Source: CAZYQW01 sp964649825
Lineage (GTDB): Bacteria > Planctomycetota > B15-G4 > JADJEK01
Direction: 5' to 3'
Assembly (NCBI GenBank): GCA_964649825.1
Contig: CAZYQW010000029.1
Location: forward strand, 74,283 to 138,282
DNA length: 64,000 bases
Shown here: in pieces, positions 8,434-17,376 of the stretch
Layout of the letters: the number at the start of each line of letters is the position of its first letter
Numbering within the stretch: the stretch's first letter is position 1
Notes under the pieces: generated by a model
Told to the model about the DNA's origin: nothing
Database searches by the model: none
The model's input: only the letters and a program-made list of their open reading frames with translations
Made by a program: the position numbers and the translations under genes

Positions 8434-10092
8434 TCAGTCCTCGATGTACCCGAGCTCTTTCAATCGTCGGATCACGTCGGGGTCGAGTGCCGGCGGGCCC
8501 TCGCCTTCCGGACGTCGCGTGGCGAACTCGATCAACCGATCGAGGAGGGCGCGGGCTCCCGGGTCCGGCGCCTGCGCCACGCCGCGAAGCTCGCCCGGGT
8601 CGGCGACGACGTCGAAGAAGCGCGTCTGCTTCTGCGTCATGTCCCGCACGATGAGCCGCTCGCGCGTCCGCGCCGCCTTCAACGTCTCCCAGCCGTAGCA
8701 CTCCATGAAGACCTCGCCGCGCGGGCCGCCTCGACCGTCCTCGAGCTGTCGCAGGTCGACGCCGTCGAACGTCGGCGGCGGCGCGATGCCGAGGACGCCG
8801 AGAATCGTCGGTGCGACGTCGATCAAGCTGACGAGATGGTCGCGGGTCGTGCCGGCGCCGGCGCCACCCACACCATCGGGATAGCGGATGAACAAAGGGA
8901 CGCGCGTCACCGCGGTGTAGAGGAACGGGTCGTGCGTGAACGATCGTTTCTCGTGGTCGAGGAGGCTCTCGCCGTGATCCGCGGTGATGACGACGAGCGT
9001 GTCGGCCCGTCGCTCCCGCGTCGACAGCTCCGCGAGGAGCGGCTCGAGCTCGGCGTCGACGTAGCGGATCCCCGCGTCGTAGCGGTCGATGATGTAGTGC
9101 AGGTCGTCCTCGCCGAGCCCGCGCTCCTCGGCCGCCCCGGGCGTCAGGTTGTAGTGCTGCTCCACGTCGCCCACGCCCGGCCGCGCCGCCGCCGCGAACG
9201 TCGACGTGAAGCTGCCGGTTCGTCCGTAGGGGCGATGCACGTCGTACAGGTGCAGCCAGACGAAGAACGGTTGGTCGCGTCCGGCGCGGATGAACTCCAG
9301 CGCTTCGCTCACGATCGCGCGCGCGTCGCGAGCGCCCTCGCGGCGCCACCCGAAGCCCTGGCCGAGATTCTGGTCGGAGAGGAGCGCCAGGTTCACGCTC
9401 GCACCGGTTCGATAGTCGTGCACCGCGAGCACTTCGGCGAGCGTCACTTGCCGCGGGTCGAGGCGGTTCCACGTGTACAGGCCGTGGTCGCTGACGTAGC
9501 GCGACGTGAGGAGGGAGGCGTGTGACGGAGGAGTGAAGCTGCTCGTGCTGAACGCGTGCTCGAAGCGGACGCACTGCTTCGCGAACCGGTCGAGGTTCGG
9601 GCTCGTCGGTCGCGCGTATCCGTAGCAGCCGAGGCGATCCGCGCGGAGCGAGTCGATCGTTACCACGAGGACGTTGCTCGGGTTCGGCGCCCGCCGCGCC
9701 GGAAGCGCGTAGAGATCGAACGTGAGCGGCGCCGCGCCGGCGGAGGGACCGTCGTCGATCCGTACGCGGACGACTCGCTCGTCGGAGAGCGGCTGTTCGA
9801 TCACGTCCACGCGCGGCCGTCCGACGCGGTTTCGCACCACGACGCGAAACTCGCCGGCCGGCGGCAACGGAGCGACGACCTCGGTTCGGAGCCCTTCGAT
9901 CGGCCGCCACTGGCGGTGCTCGATCGCGACCACGCCGTCCTTCAGGATCAGCACGTCGACGCCGTCGACCGCGTCGGCCGCGAACGAGAGGAGGTGGATC
10001 TCCTCCTTCCCCTCGCCGTCGGCCCGCGCCCGATCGCCCGCTCCGGCCATGCCGAGCGACACGAAGACGACGAAGCTCCGGGCGAGGTCCAT
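8434..10092 (-). CDS. Alkaline phosphatase superfamily hydrolase, annotated-as-sulfatase type, Thr at nucleophile site
   Basis: 552 residues with a weak N-terminal signal, an N-terminal beta domain of about 150 residues, then the sulfatase/phosphatase core. Core motifs are VLVVTIDSLRADRLGCYGY (first metal-binding Asp), SSFTPPSHASLLTS (nucleophile region), and TADHGESLLDHEKRSFTHD (metal-binding Asp and His residues). True sulfatases need Cys or Ser in CxPSR to be turned into formylglycine. Here the aligned residue is Thr (TPPSH), as in phospho-transferases of the same superfamily, so sulfate ester cleavage by the usual mechanism is doubtful. No sulfatase-maturing enzyme is nearby. It follows the carboxypeptidase-repeat gene on the same strand with a 66-base gap. 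A phosphatase or phosphotransferase is the better guess. Confidence 0.85.
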   Translation of the reverse strand: MDLARSFVVFVSLGMAGAGDRARADGEGKEEIHLLSFAADAVDGVDVLILKDGVVAIEHRQWRPIEGLRTEVVAPLPPAGEFRVVVRNRVGRPRVDVIEQPLSDERVVRVRIDDGPSAGAAPLTFDLYALPARRAPNPSNVLVVTIDSLRADRLGCYGYARPTSPNLDRFAKQCVRFEHAFSTSSFTPPSHASLLTSRYVSDHGLYTWNRLDPRQVTLAEVLAVHDYRTGASVNLALLSDQNLGQGFGWRREGARDARAIVSEALEFIRAGRDQPFFVWLHLYDVHRPYGRTGSFTSTFAAAARPGVGDVEQHYNLTPGAAEERGLGEDDLHYIIDRYDAGIRYVDAELEPLLAELSTRERRADTLVVITADHGESLLDHEKRSFTHDPFLYTAVTRVPLFIRYPDGVGGAGAGTTRDHLVSLIDVAPTILGVLGIAPPPTFDGVDLRQLEDGRGGPRGEVFMECYGWETLKAARTRERLIVRDMTQKQTRFFDVVADPGELRGVAQAPDPGARALLDRLIEFATRRPEGEGPPALDPDVIRRLKELGYIED

Positions 10093-10158
10093 GGCGCTTC
10101 CTCCGTTGGATGGACGTTCCGGACGATATCACGGTTCCCGTCGCGCCGGACGATCGAG

Positions 10159-12777
10159 TCATCGCGAACGCCACCCGTCCAACCCGCGCTCGATCTCGTC
10201 CAGATCCGCTCTGCTCGGGGTGACGTCGACGATCGTCTCTCCCGCGTCCTCGACGACGATCGTGCGCGCGTCGTCGAGCTGCCGGGAGAACCCGGGGAAC
10301 GTCGTCGTCCGCGGCACGTAGACGTTCCAGCGGAGCCGGTACTCGCCGGGAACGGCGACGGTGAGCCGGGCCTCCCGGTTCTCGAGCGGGCCGTACGCGT
10401 CGCCGAACAGGTGCCCGTACGGCGCGAGCGCGCCCTCCACCGGCGACGTTCGCTCGAGCTGGACGTTCACCGAGAACGCCGCCTCGCCGGGGATCTCGCG
10501 CTCGAGATGGAGCCGGACCCGGACCGGCAGCCCGTCGCGGAGGGAGACGCGCGTCACGCCGCGCGCGCCATCGACGAGCCGCGGGCGAAAGCCCGGCGCG
10601 GCGAGCACCAGATCGAGACCTTGCGGCCGCGCGGTCACCAAGTGCGCGCGCCCGTACGGCCCGAGGTGCTCGGCGCCCCGGCCGCGCGACGGCACGGCGA
10701 GCCGCACGCCCGGCACGGGGGTTCCGCGGGCGTCGACGCACTCGAGCCGCACCAGGGAGAAGCGCCCGCGGAGGTCGAGGGGGTTCAGACGCGGATCCCG
10801 GCTCGTCTCGTTCGGCGCCACGTCGATCCCGTCGACGATCGCCACCGGCGTCTCCGCTTCCTCCGGCGCGCTGACGCGCACGCGCCAGGTTCCCGCCGCC
10901 ACGAATTCCGATCGGTACGTGCCGTCGGGCCCCGGCCAGACTCGCACGCGGCGACCTCCCTCGTCCTCGAGGTGGACCTCGACGTCGTTTCGCGGCACGC
11001 CGTCGTCCAGCTCGATCCGCGCCTCGATCGAGCCGACCAGCGGCAGCGACAGGGCGACGTCGCGCGCGCCGCGCGTGAACGGAACGGGGCTCGACGCATG
11101 CCCGTCCTTGCTGGCCGAGACCGTCCCGGCCTCGTCGACCGATTCGAGATGAAACGCGAACCGTCCGTCCGACCCGCTCGAGGACGTGAACGTATGGACC
11201 CGACCCGCGTTCACCGGCGCGTTCGAGAGCTTGGCCAGGGGGTTCTCCTCGTTCATGCGCCGCACGGCAACACGGATCGCGGCGCCCTCGACGGGACTCC
11301 CGTCCGCGCGCGCGACCGTTCCGCCGACGAGGAACGGCACCGCGGTCAACCGCACGTCGCCCACGTCGTGAACCCCCGGCGAGAGCGGATCGGGACGCCG
11401 CGTCATCCCGGCCCGCGACGTGTCGATGCGATCGTCGGACGACACCGGATGCACGAGGAAGTCCGGGCCGAGCCGCCGGCCGCGCGGCGCGCGGTAGACC
11501 GCGTCGAACCGACCGGCACGGTCGGTCCTGATCCGCGGCACTTCGCTCGTGGAATCGAAGGGCGCGCCGCGCGCGAACGGTGCATCGATCGCGATCGTCG
11601 CGTGCGCGAACGGAGCGCCGTCCGGATCGAGCAGGCGCCCCACGAGGACGGTGTTCGTCTCGCGCGGATCCGTCCGCCGCGCGACGACCACGATCTCGGC
11701 GCCCTCGACGCGCGGTCCCTCGTGGACGACGGTGATGGGATCCAACGGTTGCGCATCGAGGGCGACGCGAAACGTCGCCCGTCCCGGCACCACCGCGTGA
11801 GGAAAGACCACGTCGCCCTCCTTCGCGATCCGCGTCTCGTAGAGCCCGCTGTGCGAACCGCCCCACCCGACCGAGACGCGCGTGCCTCCGCGATGGATGC
11901 TCCCGTCGCGTTCCTCGACCCGGACTCGGATGCGGCCGGTGGGCGGCGCCACCACCCGGATGGACTCGGACGGCAGGGCCTCGGGATCGATCCCGGCCGA
12001 TTCGCGACCGGTCCCGTCGTCGAGGGTCACGTAGGGCCGGACGCGGTACGCGACGTCCGATGGCCGGCGGCGGCCCGCCCGCGTCAGCCAGCGCGCGTGA
12101 GGGATCCGCACGAACGTGTCTCCAGGTCGCGCCGCTCCGATGAACCGTGGCAGATAGATCGGGTAGCCCATGTCCATGCGCTCGACGAGGACCACGGGCA
12201 CGTCGGGTCGAGGTCCGCCCGCCGCGTCGACGACCTCGACGATGATCGTCTCGTCGCGCTCGAGCTCGATGACCACCTCGGTCGTCTTCGAGGCGTCGAA
12301 CGGCTCGCATGCAAACTCGTCCCCGCGACGCGCGGCCACGAACGTCCACCCTCGCGTGGGCGGCAGCCGGACCCGCCCGTCGTCGTCGGCCGCCAGCTTC
12401 CTCCCCGCCGCGGCGAGCACCTCCTCGGCGTCGCGCCAGACGAAGAACCACTCCCCGTGCACGCGCGCCTCGATCTCGGTCTCGTCGGCGAACCAGACCT
12501 CGGCGCCGGCCGCTGGCTCGTTCGAATCGGTTCGTACCAGGACGCGAGCCCCCGGATCCCCCTTCCGGGCGGCAGCCGGCTCCTCCTCGACCACGATCAC
12601 GTTCCGCGACGGCTCGGAGGCGGCGACCGGGAGGACCGGCTCGACGGAGGTTCCCCCGACCGACTCCACTCCCTCCGCCACCCCGTCCGGCCGGCGCGAG
12701 AATCGATCCCCGAGCATCGACCAGGCCGCGAATCCAGCCAGCGCGAGCGCCACGATCAGGGAGAGGTTCCGTTTCAT
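10159..12777 (-). CDS. Membrane-anchored protein with carboxypeptidase-regulatory-like repeat domains
   Basis: 872 residues. The start at 12777 gives MKRNLSLIVALALAGFAAWS, a short cytoplasmic tail with one transmembrane segment, then a disordered linker rich in Val, Glu and Ala. The rest is repeated beta-sandwich domains of the carboxypeptidase-regulatory/CnaB type. Recurrent phrases of the kind GxPVxGAxIxV followed by Gly/Arg/Phe strands are seen, for example ARADGSPVEGAAIRVAVRR and LDPDGAPFAHATIAIDAPF. Such proteins are common at the surface of Planctomycetota-like bacteria, usually with unknown ligands. No enzyme domain was recognised. It is divergent from the HDOD gene and upstream of the phosphatase-like gene on the same strand. 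Confidence 0.8.
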   Translation of the reverse strand: MKRNLSLIVALALAGFAAWSMLGDRFSRRPDGVAEGVESVGGTSVEPVLPVAASEPSRNVIVVEEEPAAARKGDPGARVLVRTDSNEPAAGAEVWFADETEIEARVHGEWFFVWRDAEEVLAAAGRKLAADDDGRVRLPPTRGWTFVAARRGDEFACEPFDASKTTEVVIELERDETIIVEVVDAAGGPRPDVPVVLVERMDMGYPIYLPRFIGAARPGDTFVRIPHARWLTRAGRRRPSDVAYRVRPYVTLDDGTGRESAGIDPEALPSESIRVVAPPTGRIRVRVEERDGSIHRGGTRVSVGWGGSHSGLYETRIAKEGDVVFPHAVVPGRATFRVALDAQPLDPITVVHEGPRVEGAEIVVVARRTDPRETNTVLVGRLLDPDGAPFAHATIAIDAPFARGAPFDSTSEVPRIRTDRAGRFDAVYRAPRGRRLGPDFLVHPVSSDDRIDTSRAGMTRRPDPLSPGVHDVGDVRLTAVPFLVGGTVARADGSPVEGAAIRVAVRRMNEENPLAKLSNAPVNAGRVHTFTSSSGSDGRFAFHLESVDEAGTVSASKDGHASSPVPFTRGARDVALSLPLVGSIEARIELDDGVPRNDVEVHLEDEGGRRVRVWPGPDGTYRSEFVAAGTWRVRVSAPEEAETPVAIVDGIDVAPNETSRDPRLNPLDLRGRFSLVRLECVDARGTPVPGVRLAVPSRGRGAEHLGPYGRAHLVTARPQGLDLVLAAPGFRPRLVDGARGVTRVSLRDGLPVRVRLHLEREIPGEAAFSVNVQLERTSPVEGALAPYGHLFGDAYGPLENREARLTVAVPGEYRLRWNVYVPRTTTFPGFSRQLDDARTIVVEDAGETIVDVTPSRADLDEIERGLDGWRSR

Positions 12778-12956
12778 GTTTCCGCGCAGGAGGATACGAC
12801 GTCCCGGCCGCGTCGCGTGCGTTTTCTCGATCTTGAAACCTCCGGCGCCGCTCCGGCCCCCGATCCGTGTTCCACCCTCAGGTTGCCGCGGACGAACGCC
12901 GATTGGCTTCCCAGCGAAGGCCCATCCAACGGAACAGGTGGAACGAAGGCGATGCG

Positions 12957-13955
12957 ATGAGTTCGAACCTGACCGAACAGGCGCGCCAGACGGCCGGTGC
13001 GCGATCCGGAGGTTCCGATCTCACGATCGACGCCGAGGCGTTCGAACGCTTCCCCAGCGCCTGCCCCGGACTCGGGAACTTCGACCTCCCGATCGATGAC
13101 GGATTCGAGCTTCGTCCCGACGAGTTCGAGCTCCAGCGGCGGATCGTCGAGATCGTGTCCGCCGACGAGTACGAGCTGCCCCACATCCCGTCGTCCCACC
13201 TCGCGATCCTCGACCTGGTGAGCAATCCCGAAGTCGACCTGAAGCGCGTCGAACCGATCCTGTCGCGCGACCTCGTCCTGACCGCGGCCCTCCTCAAGGT
13301 CGCGAACTCGGTCGCCTTTGCCGGTTCGCGGCCGGTCGAGACCGTCCGCGGGGCCCTCTGCCGGGTCGGGCTGCATGGCGTCCGCTCGGTGCTGCTCTCG
13401 CTGTCGCTGAAGAGCGTGATCTTCAATCCGAAAGCGCTCGTCCCGATCGCGGAGGAGGTCTGGCGCCAAGCCGTGTCCGTCGCGTGCAACGCGCGGGCGC
13501 TCGCCGTTCCACTCTGTTTCGACCCCGAGCGGTACTACGCGCTTGGACTCCTCCACGACATCGGCAAGGTGCCGCTGCTCGGCCTCCTCCGCCGATACGC
13601 TCCACCCCGTTTCGACTTCCGCCGCTCCTTCGTCGGCGCGATCTTCGCCGCTCACCATGAGCGGATCGGGCGGGAGCTGACCACGAGCTGGAACCTCCCC
13701 GAGGAGATCGTCGCCGTCGCAGGTTGCCATCACGACTACGACCGGAACCTGGAGCACGTGACGAGCGCCGCGATCGTCCACCAGGCGCATCGACAGGACC
13801 TCTACCTCAGCTCCGGTCGCGCGGACGACTACCTTCGCCTCGAGGACGACCCGAGCATGGCCGTCATCGGCATCGCCCCCGAGTATCGACGGCCCCTACT
13901 CGACGCCGTACGACGCAGCTACCTGCTCCTGCAACGCACCGACGCGTTCGCTTGA
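12957..13955 (+). CDS. HDOD domain signalling protein
   Basis: 332 residues beginning MSSNLTEQARQTAGARSGGS. The ATG at 12957 was preferred because the nearby ATG at 12952 runs into a stop. After a variable 60-residue head, the HDOD core spans about residues 65 to 270. LPHIPSSHLAILDLVSNPEV and LTAALLKVANSVAFAGSRPV are typical of the family, and GLLHDIGKVPLLGLL carries an HD pair of the HD-superfamily fold. HDOD proteins act as signalling scaffolds, often linked to cyclic-di-GMP, motility or cell cycle control, and most are not active hydrolases. No partner domain is present. The stop is followed within 3 bases by the dispersed repeat described separately. Confidence 0.88.
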   Translation: MSSNLTEQARQTAGARSGGSDLTIDAEAFERFPSACPGLGNFDLPIDDGFELRPDEFELQRRIVEIVSADEYELPHIPSSHLAILDLVSNPEVDLKRVEPILSRDLVLTAALLKVANSVAFAGSRPVETVRGALCRVGLHGVRSVLLSLSLKSVIFNPKALVPIAEEVWRQAVSVACNARALAVPLCFDPERYYALGLLHDIGKVPLLGLLRRYAPPRFDFRRSFVGAIFAAHHERIGRELTTSWNLPEEIVAVAGCHHDYDRNLEHVTSAAIVHQAHRQDLYLSSGRADDYLRLEDDPSMAVIGIAPEYRRPLLDAVRRSYLLLQRTDAFA

Positions 13956-13957
13956 CT

Positions 13958-13975
13958 CTAGTGGTGTGATTCAGA
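13958..13975 (+). repeat. Dispersed repeat, copy A (18-base identical core)
   Basis: CTAGTGGTGTGATTCAGA here is identical to 63893 to 63910. Similarity goes on past the core for about 35 more bases with gaps and changes, including a shared TCGTCGTCGCTGGC. Both copies lie just after the stop of a plus-strand gene and in the same orientation. This could be a termination-linked repeat or the end of a small mobile element; no transposase is adjacent. Confidence 0.75.
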
Positions 13976-14162
13976 GTTGTTGACGTTTCTCCGGGGCCCT
14001 CGTCGTCGCTGGCTGCGTAGTCGTCTCCAGGTTCGGCGCGAATCTGGAATGACTGGCGAAAGCTCGCGCGGTCCGCCCCACGATTCATGAGAGCGCGCAG
14101 CGCCACCTTCTCTCTTCTCTCTCTTCTCGACCCCCGAGTCCGCGCACGCATCGTGGCCCCCA

Positions 14163-14318
14163 GGCGGGCGGAGCGGGTCGATCGGGCCGCGCCGAGCGAG
14201 TTCCGCAGCGAGCCGCCCACGCACCACCCCACCAAAACTCCCCACCGCAACCCCTTCGCCCAACCCCGAGCGAGGACTGTTCGAGCGACCGCGGCCCGAT
14301 CGACCCGCTCCGCCCGCC
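14163..14318. repeat. Perfect 29-base inverted repeat with 98-base spacer
   Basis: The arms are 14163 to 14191 and 14290 to 14318, exact reverse complements and very GC-rich, each including the palindromic GATC-type centre CGATCG/GATCGA region. The spacer has weaker complementary bits near its ends, so the real fold may be longer. Possible roles are a strong bidirectional terminator stem between convergent genes, or a MITE-like element. No poly-T tract follows either arm. Confidence 0.8.
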
Positions 14319-14346
14319 CGACCCCGTCACCAATATTCTCCCCGGC

Positions 14347-15366
14347 TTAGCGGCGCGCGGCGCCCCCGCTCTCCAACGGCGGGCACGCGGCGAAGAACGC
14401 GCGGAGGGCGTCCCCGGCTCCTTCCGTCTCCCACGGCGGACGCACGGGCCACGAGTGCAGCACGTCGACCGAGTTCTCGGTCGCGGTCGCGCCGCCCGAG
14501 ACGACGAGCGCGATCTCGGCGTTCTGCCGGTGGATCCGCGCCCCCGCGTCCTGCTCGCGTTCGCGATAGAACTCCGCGATCCGTCGCTCGCTCTCCTGCA
14601 CCGCGGCCGTCATCTCCGCGATCAGCTCACGCGCCTCGACCGCGAACCTCCCTCCCGTCTCCCCGTGCTCGGCGAGGTAGCGTCGCGCCGCGGCCCAGGC
14701 GAGGACCATCGGCTGCTTGTCATACTCGACGCCCTTCGCCTTCGACGCGAAGGCGGCGGCGATCCGGTAGGTCGCCTCCTCGCGGAGCACGCTGTCCGCG
14801 CATCGCGACACGAGCCGCGCGTAGGCCTCGGCCGCGAGGTCGAACTCGGCGTTGGCGCGATGTTGATCCCCGAGAAGGAGCCACGCCTCGTCGACCCTCT
14901 CGTACGCCGGGTACTGCACGACGAGGTAGCCGAGCGCCTCGATCGCCGCGCGGCGGTCGATCACGATTCCGCCGAGCAGCGGCTTCGGATGCTCGGCCAG
15001 ACCAACGCCGATCGCGAACAACCGATCCGGAACGACCACGTGCGTCCGGCTCAGGGGAAAGTCGTCGGCGAGCCGGCGATACTGGAGGAGCGCGGTCTCG
15101 AAGTCGCCGGACTGATAACGCGACTCGGCGGCGAGGAATCGCACCGTCTCGGTCTTCTCGTAGTCCGGCCGCTCCGTCAGGATCGATTCGCAATACGCGA
15201 GGCACTCCTCGTGACGCGCCGCCTTGAACAGGCTGACCGCGCGCGCGAGAAGATCGTCCGAACCCTCGTTCCCCGCGTCGGGCTCCCGACCGTCCTTCGT
15301 CCTCGCCGGCGCGAAACAGCCGCCGATCGCGACCACGAGCGCGACCGCGATCCACGGTTGCTTCAC
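14347..15366 (-). CDS. TPR lipoprotein, BamD/YfiO-like
   Basis: 339 residues with a lipoprotein signal (VALVVAIGGCFAP, lipobox AIGGC). The body is alpha-helical, with TPR-type repeats: RAVSLFKAARHEECLAYCES, then VRFLAAESRYQSGDFETALL, then further helices to about residue 250. This resembles the BamD/YfiO outer-membrane assembly lipoprotein group, but it is longer than the roughly 245-residue BamD, so orthology is not claimed. It overlaps the permease stop by 4 bases and is the last gene of the zinc uptake operon. Its position there suggests an envelope role in that system or simple read-through coupling. Confidence 0.75.
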   Translation of the reverse strand: MKQPWIAVALVVAIGGCFAPARTKDGREPDAGNEGSDDLLARAVSLFKAARHEECLAYCESILTERPDYEKTETVRFLAAESRYQSGDFETALLQYRRLADDFPLSRTHVVVPDRLFAIGVGLAEHPKPLLGGIVIDRRAAIEALGYLVVQYPAYERVDEAWLLLGDQHRANAEFDLAAEAYARLVSRCADSVLREEATYRIAAAFASKAKGVEYDKQPMVLAWAAARRYLAEHGETGGRFAVEARELIAEMTAAVQESERRIAEFYREREQDAGARIHRQNAEIALVVSGGATATENSVDVLHSWPVRPPWETEGAGDALRAFFAACPPLESGGAARR

Positions 15367-16610
15367 GGCCGCACCTCGATCACGACCTCTTTCGCCGAAC
15401 AGACGTCGGGGGGAAGCAGCTCCGTACCCTCGTCCGGCTCGAGCGGATCGCCCGTCCAGAGGCTCGCCGACAGCGTGTACCTCGCCGGCGCGAGCTCGCC
15501 CGTCGCGATTTCGACCCGGCCCGCCGCGCGCTTCGACACGAGCGGGAGCTTCTCCACCCCCAGCGCGTCGCCGGCGTCGATCACGAGGTAGAGGTTCGCC
15601 GGCGCGGCACCACGGATCCGTATCACGTAGTCGACGGCCAGCACCGCGCCGCGCCGGACCTCGGTCTCATGCGCGACCAGCTCGAGGTCGACGTGAAACG
15701 ACTCGACGCTTGCCGCGGACTCGGACCCCGCCGGTCGCGGGGCGTCATCGCGCGCCGATACGACCGTCCACGCGATCAACCCCACCAACGTCGCGGCGCC
15801 GAGCGCGGGATGAACGCGGTACGAGAGTGCGCTCAACAGAAAGCCCGCCGCGGTCACGACGATCGCGGGTCCGGTCGGAAAGTCGAACAGGATCGAGAAC
15901 AGCACGCCGGCCACCGCCGTCGCGATCGCCGTCGCGATCGACGCGGCGAAGACGCGGCCGAGACGATCGACGAGCAGCAGTCCCGTCATCGGCGGCAGGA
16001 TCAGGAACGCGAACGCCAGCAGCGATCCCGCCGTTCCGATCGAGAGCGCGATCACGACTCCGAACGACAGGAACAGGAGCACGTTGAACAGACCGGTCCG
16101 AACGCCGAGCGTGCGTGCCGTCTCGACGTCGAACGAGACCATCAGGAACTCGCGCGCGAAGAGGACGTGGATGACGACGATCGCGGCCATGCCGCACGCG
16201 AGGACGACGACCTGATGGCTCGTCGTGAACAGCAGCGATCCGTAGATGATGTGCTCGACCTGATCGAGCTCGGCACCCGACCGCGAGACGAGCAGGACGG
16301 ACACGGCCGACGCGACCGCGAACGCGACGGCGACGATCCCGTCCCGCGGGACTCGGACCGGCGACCGGCCGCGCGAGAAGAGCAGGACGCCGGCGAGCGC
16401 CGAGAGCACCGCGGCCGGCAGCGGCGCGAGATGGAGGAAGAACGCGAGGGCGACGCCGGCCCCCGCGATCTGCGCCGTCGCGATCCCTACGAACGAGACC
16501 CGGCGCAGGACGACGTAGACGCCGACGATCGAGCAGCCCAGCGCGATGAGGACGGCCGCGAGGTACGCGTAGCGGTAGGTCGACAGGAGATCGAGCCACG
16601 CGACCCTCAT
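15363..16610 (-). CDS. znuB: Metal (zinc/manganese type) ABC transporter permease with extra C-terminal beta domain
   Basis: 415 residues. The first 285 or so form the usual ZnuB/TroC permease with eight to nine hydrophobic helices; YAYLAAVLIALGCSIVGVYV and LSFGVVIALSIGTAGSLLAF are typical of the family. Family members are usually about 260 to 300 residues. Here about 125 more residues follow, after ALGAATLVGLIAWTVVSARD, forming a soluble, beta-rich domain likely outside the membrane (LVAHETEVRRGAVLAVDYVI onward) that looks Ig-like. It overlaps the ATPase gene by 4 bases upstream and the lipoprotein gene by 4 bases downstream. Zinc rather than manganese is inferred from the binding protein and the adjoining barrel gene. 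Confidence 0.87.
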   Translation of the reverse strand: MRVAWLDLLSTYRYAYLAAVLIALGCSIVGVYVVLRRVSFVGIATAQIAGAGVALAFFLHLAPLPAAVLSALAGVLLFSRGRSPVRVPRDGIVAVAFAVASAVSVLLVSRSGAELDQVEHIIYGSLLFTTSHQVVVLACGMAAIVVIHVLFAREFLMVSFDVETARTLGVRTGLFNVLLFLSFGVVIALSIGTAGSLLAFAFLILPPMTGLLLVDRLGRVFAASIATAIATAVAGVLFSILFDFPTGPAIVVTAAGFLLSALSYRVHPALGAATLVGLIAWTVVSARDDAPRPAGSESAASVESFHVDLELVAHETEVRRGAVLAVDYVIRIRGAAPANLYLVIDAGDALGVEKLPLVSKRAAGRVEIATGELAPARYTLSASLWTGDPLEPDEGTELLPPDVCSAKEVVIEVRP

Positions 16611-17371
16611 CGCGCCGGCTCCCGAGCGATGACCAGGCGTCTTCCTCCGACCTCGTGCACGTCGATCGGCACGCCGTAGATCTCGCTCAAGCGCGGCGGC
16701 AGCAGGATCTCGTCGCGCGGGCCGATCGTCACCGCGCCGTCATGGACGAGAGCGATGTGCGTCGCGGCTCCGGCGACGAGGTTCAGGAGGTGCGTCACGA
16801 ACAGGATCGTCACGTTCCGATCGCGGCAGAGCGCCGTCACGACGTCCATGATCCCGCGCTCGGACCCGATGTCCATTCCGTTCGTCGGCTCGTCGAGCAC
16901 GAGCAGGTCGGGCTGCGCGGCCAGCGCGCGCGCGATCAACGACCGCTGCTGTTGGCCGCCGGACAGGTCACGGAACAGCTCGTGCTTCAGGTGGAGGATT
17001 CCGAGCTGCACGCAGGCCTCGTCGACCGCTTCGAGGTCTTCCGCCTTGGCACGGCGCAACGGTCCGATCCGCGGGTAGCGCCCCATCAAGACGAGGTCGA
17101 ACACGCGGAGGGGAAAGACTGGATCGATCGAGAGGCGCTGCGGAACGTAGCCGACCCGCACGTTGGGCGCGAGGCGGGAGACGCGGCCGCGGCTCGGCTC
17201 GAGCACGCCGAGCGCGGCGCGAAGCAGCGTCGTCTTCCCCGAGCCGTTCGGGCCGACGATGCCGACGAACGAGCCCGCCTCGACGTCGAACGAGACGTCG
17301 CGCAGGACGGCCCGACGGCCGTACGCGAACGACGCGGCCTCGAACCGGAGGATGGCTTGCGCCGGAGCCAC
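16607..17371 (-). CDS. znuC: Metal ABC transporter ATP-binding protein
   Basis: 254 residues, normal for the ZnuC/TroB family. Walker A is GPNGSGKTTL, the signature is LSGGQQQRSLIARALAA, Walker B is LLVLDEPTNGMD, and the switch His is in LFVTHLLNLV. It energises uptake of a divalent metal through the permease encoded directly downstream (4-base overlap). The upstream neighbour encodes the binding protein with only 5 bases between. ZnuC, MntB and TroB cannot be told apart from sequence alone; zinc is favoured by context. Confidence 0.92.
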   Translation of the reverse strand: MAPAQAILRFEAASFAYGRRAVLRDVSFDVEAGSFVGIVGPNGSGKTTLLRAALGVLEPSRGRVSRLAPNVRVGYVPQRLSIDPVFPLRVFDLVLMGRYPRIGPLRRAKAEDLEAVDEACVQLGILHLKHELFRDLSGGQQQRSLIARALAAQPDLLVLDEPTNGMDIGSERGIMDVVTALCRDRNVTILFVTHLLNLVAGAATHIALVHDGAVTIGPRDEILLPPRLSEIYGVPIDVHEVGGRRLVIAREPAR

Positions 17372-17376
17372 GCGCG

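Larger units (their letters stand above)
13956..14346. other. Non-coding gap with repeat sequences
   Basis: This 391-base stretch between the convergent HDOD and lipoprotein genes holds no credible gene. It starts with a dispersed repeat (13958 onward), has a pyrimidine-rich run of CT repeats around 14109 to 14128, and contains a perfect 29-base inverted repeat. Short open frames here are composition artefacts. Convergent genes on both sides suggest that transcription ends here from either direction. Confidence 0.7.

Noticed and set aside
3959..12451. A single open frame of about 2830 codons on the minus strand
   Set aside because: Only the part from 7858 to 3959 has a signal peptide and protein-like sequence. 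The rest is Arg/Pro/Gly-rich text antisense or out of frame to the hydrolase and repeat-protein genes, a high-GC artefact.
9556..12960. Long plus-strand frame opposite the hydrolase and repeat-protein genes
   Set aside because: Composition-driven shadow of two real minus-strand genes; no motifs.
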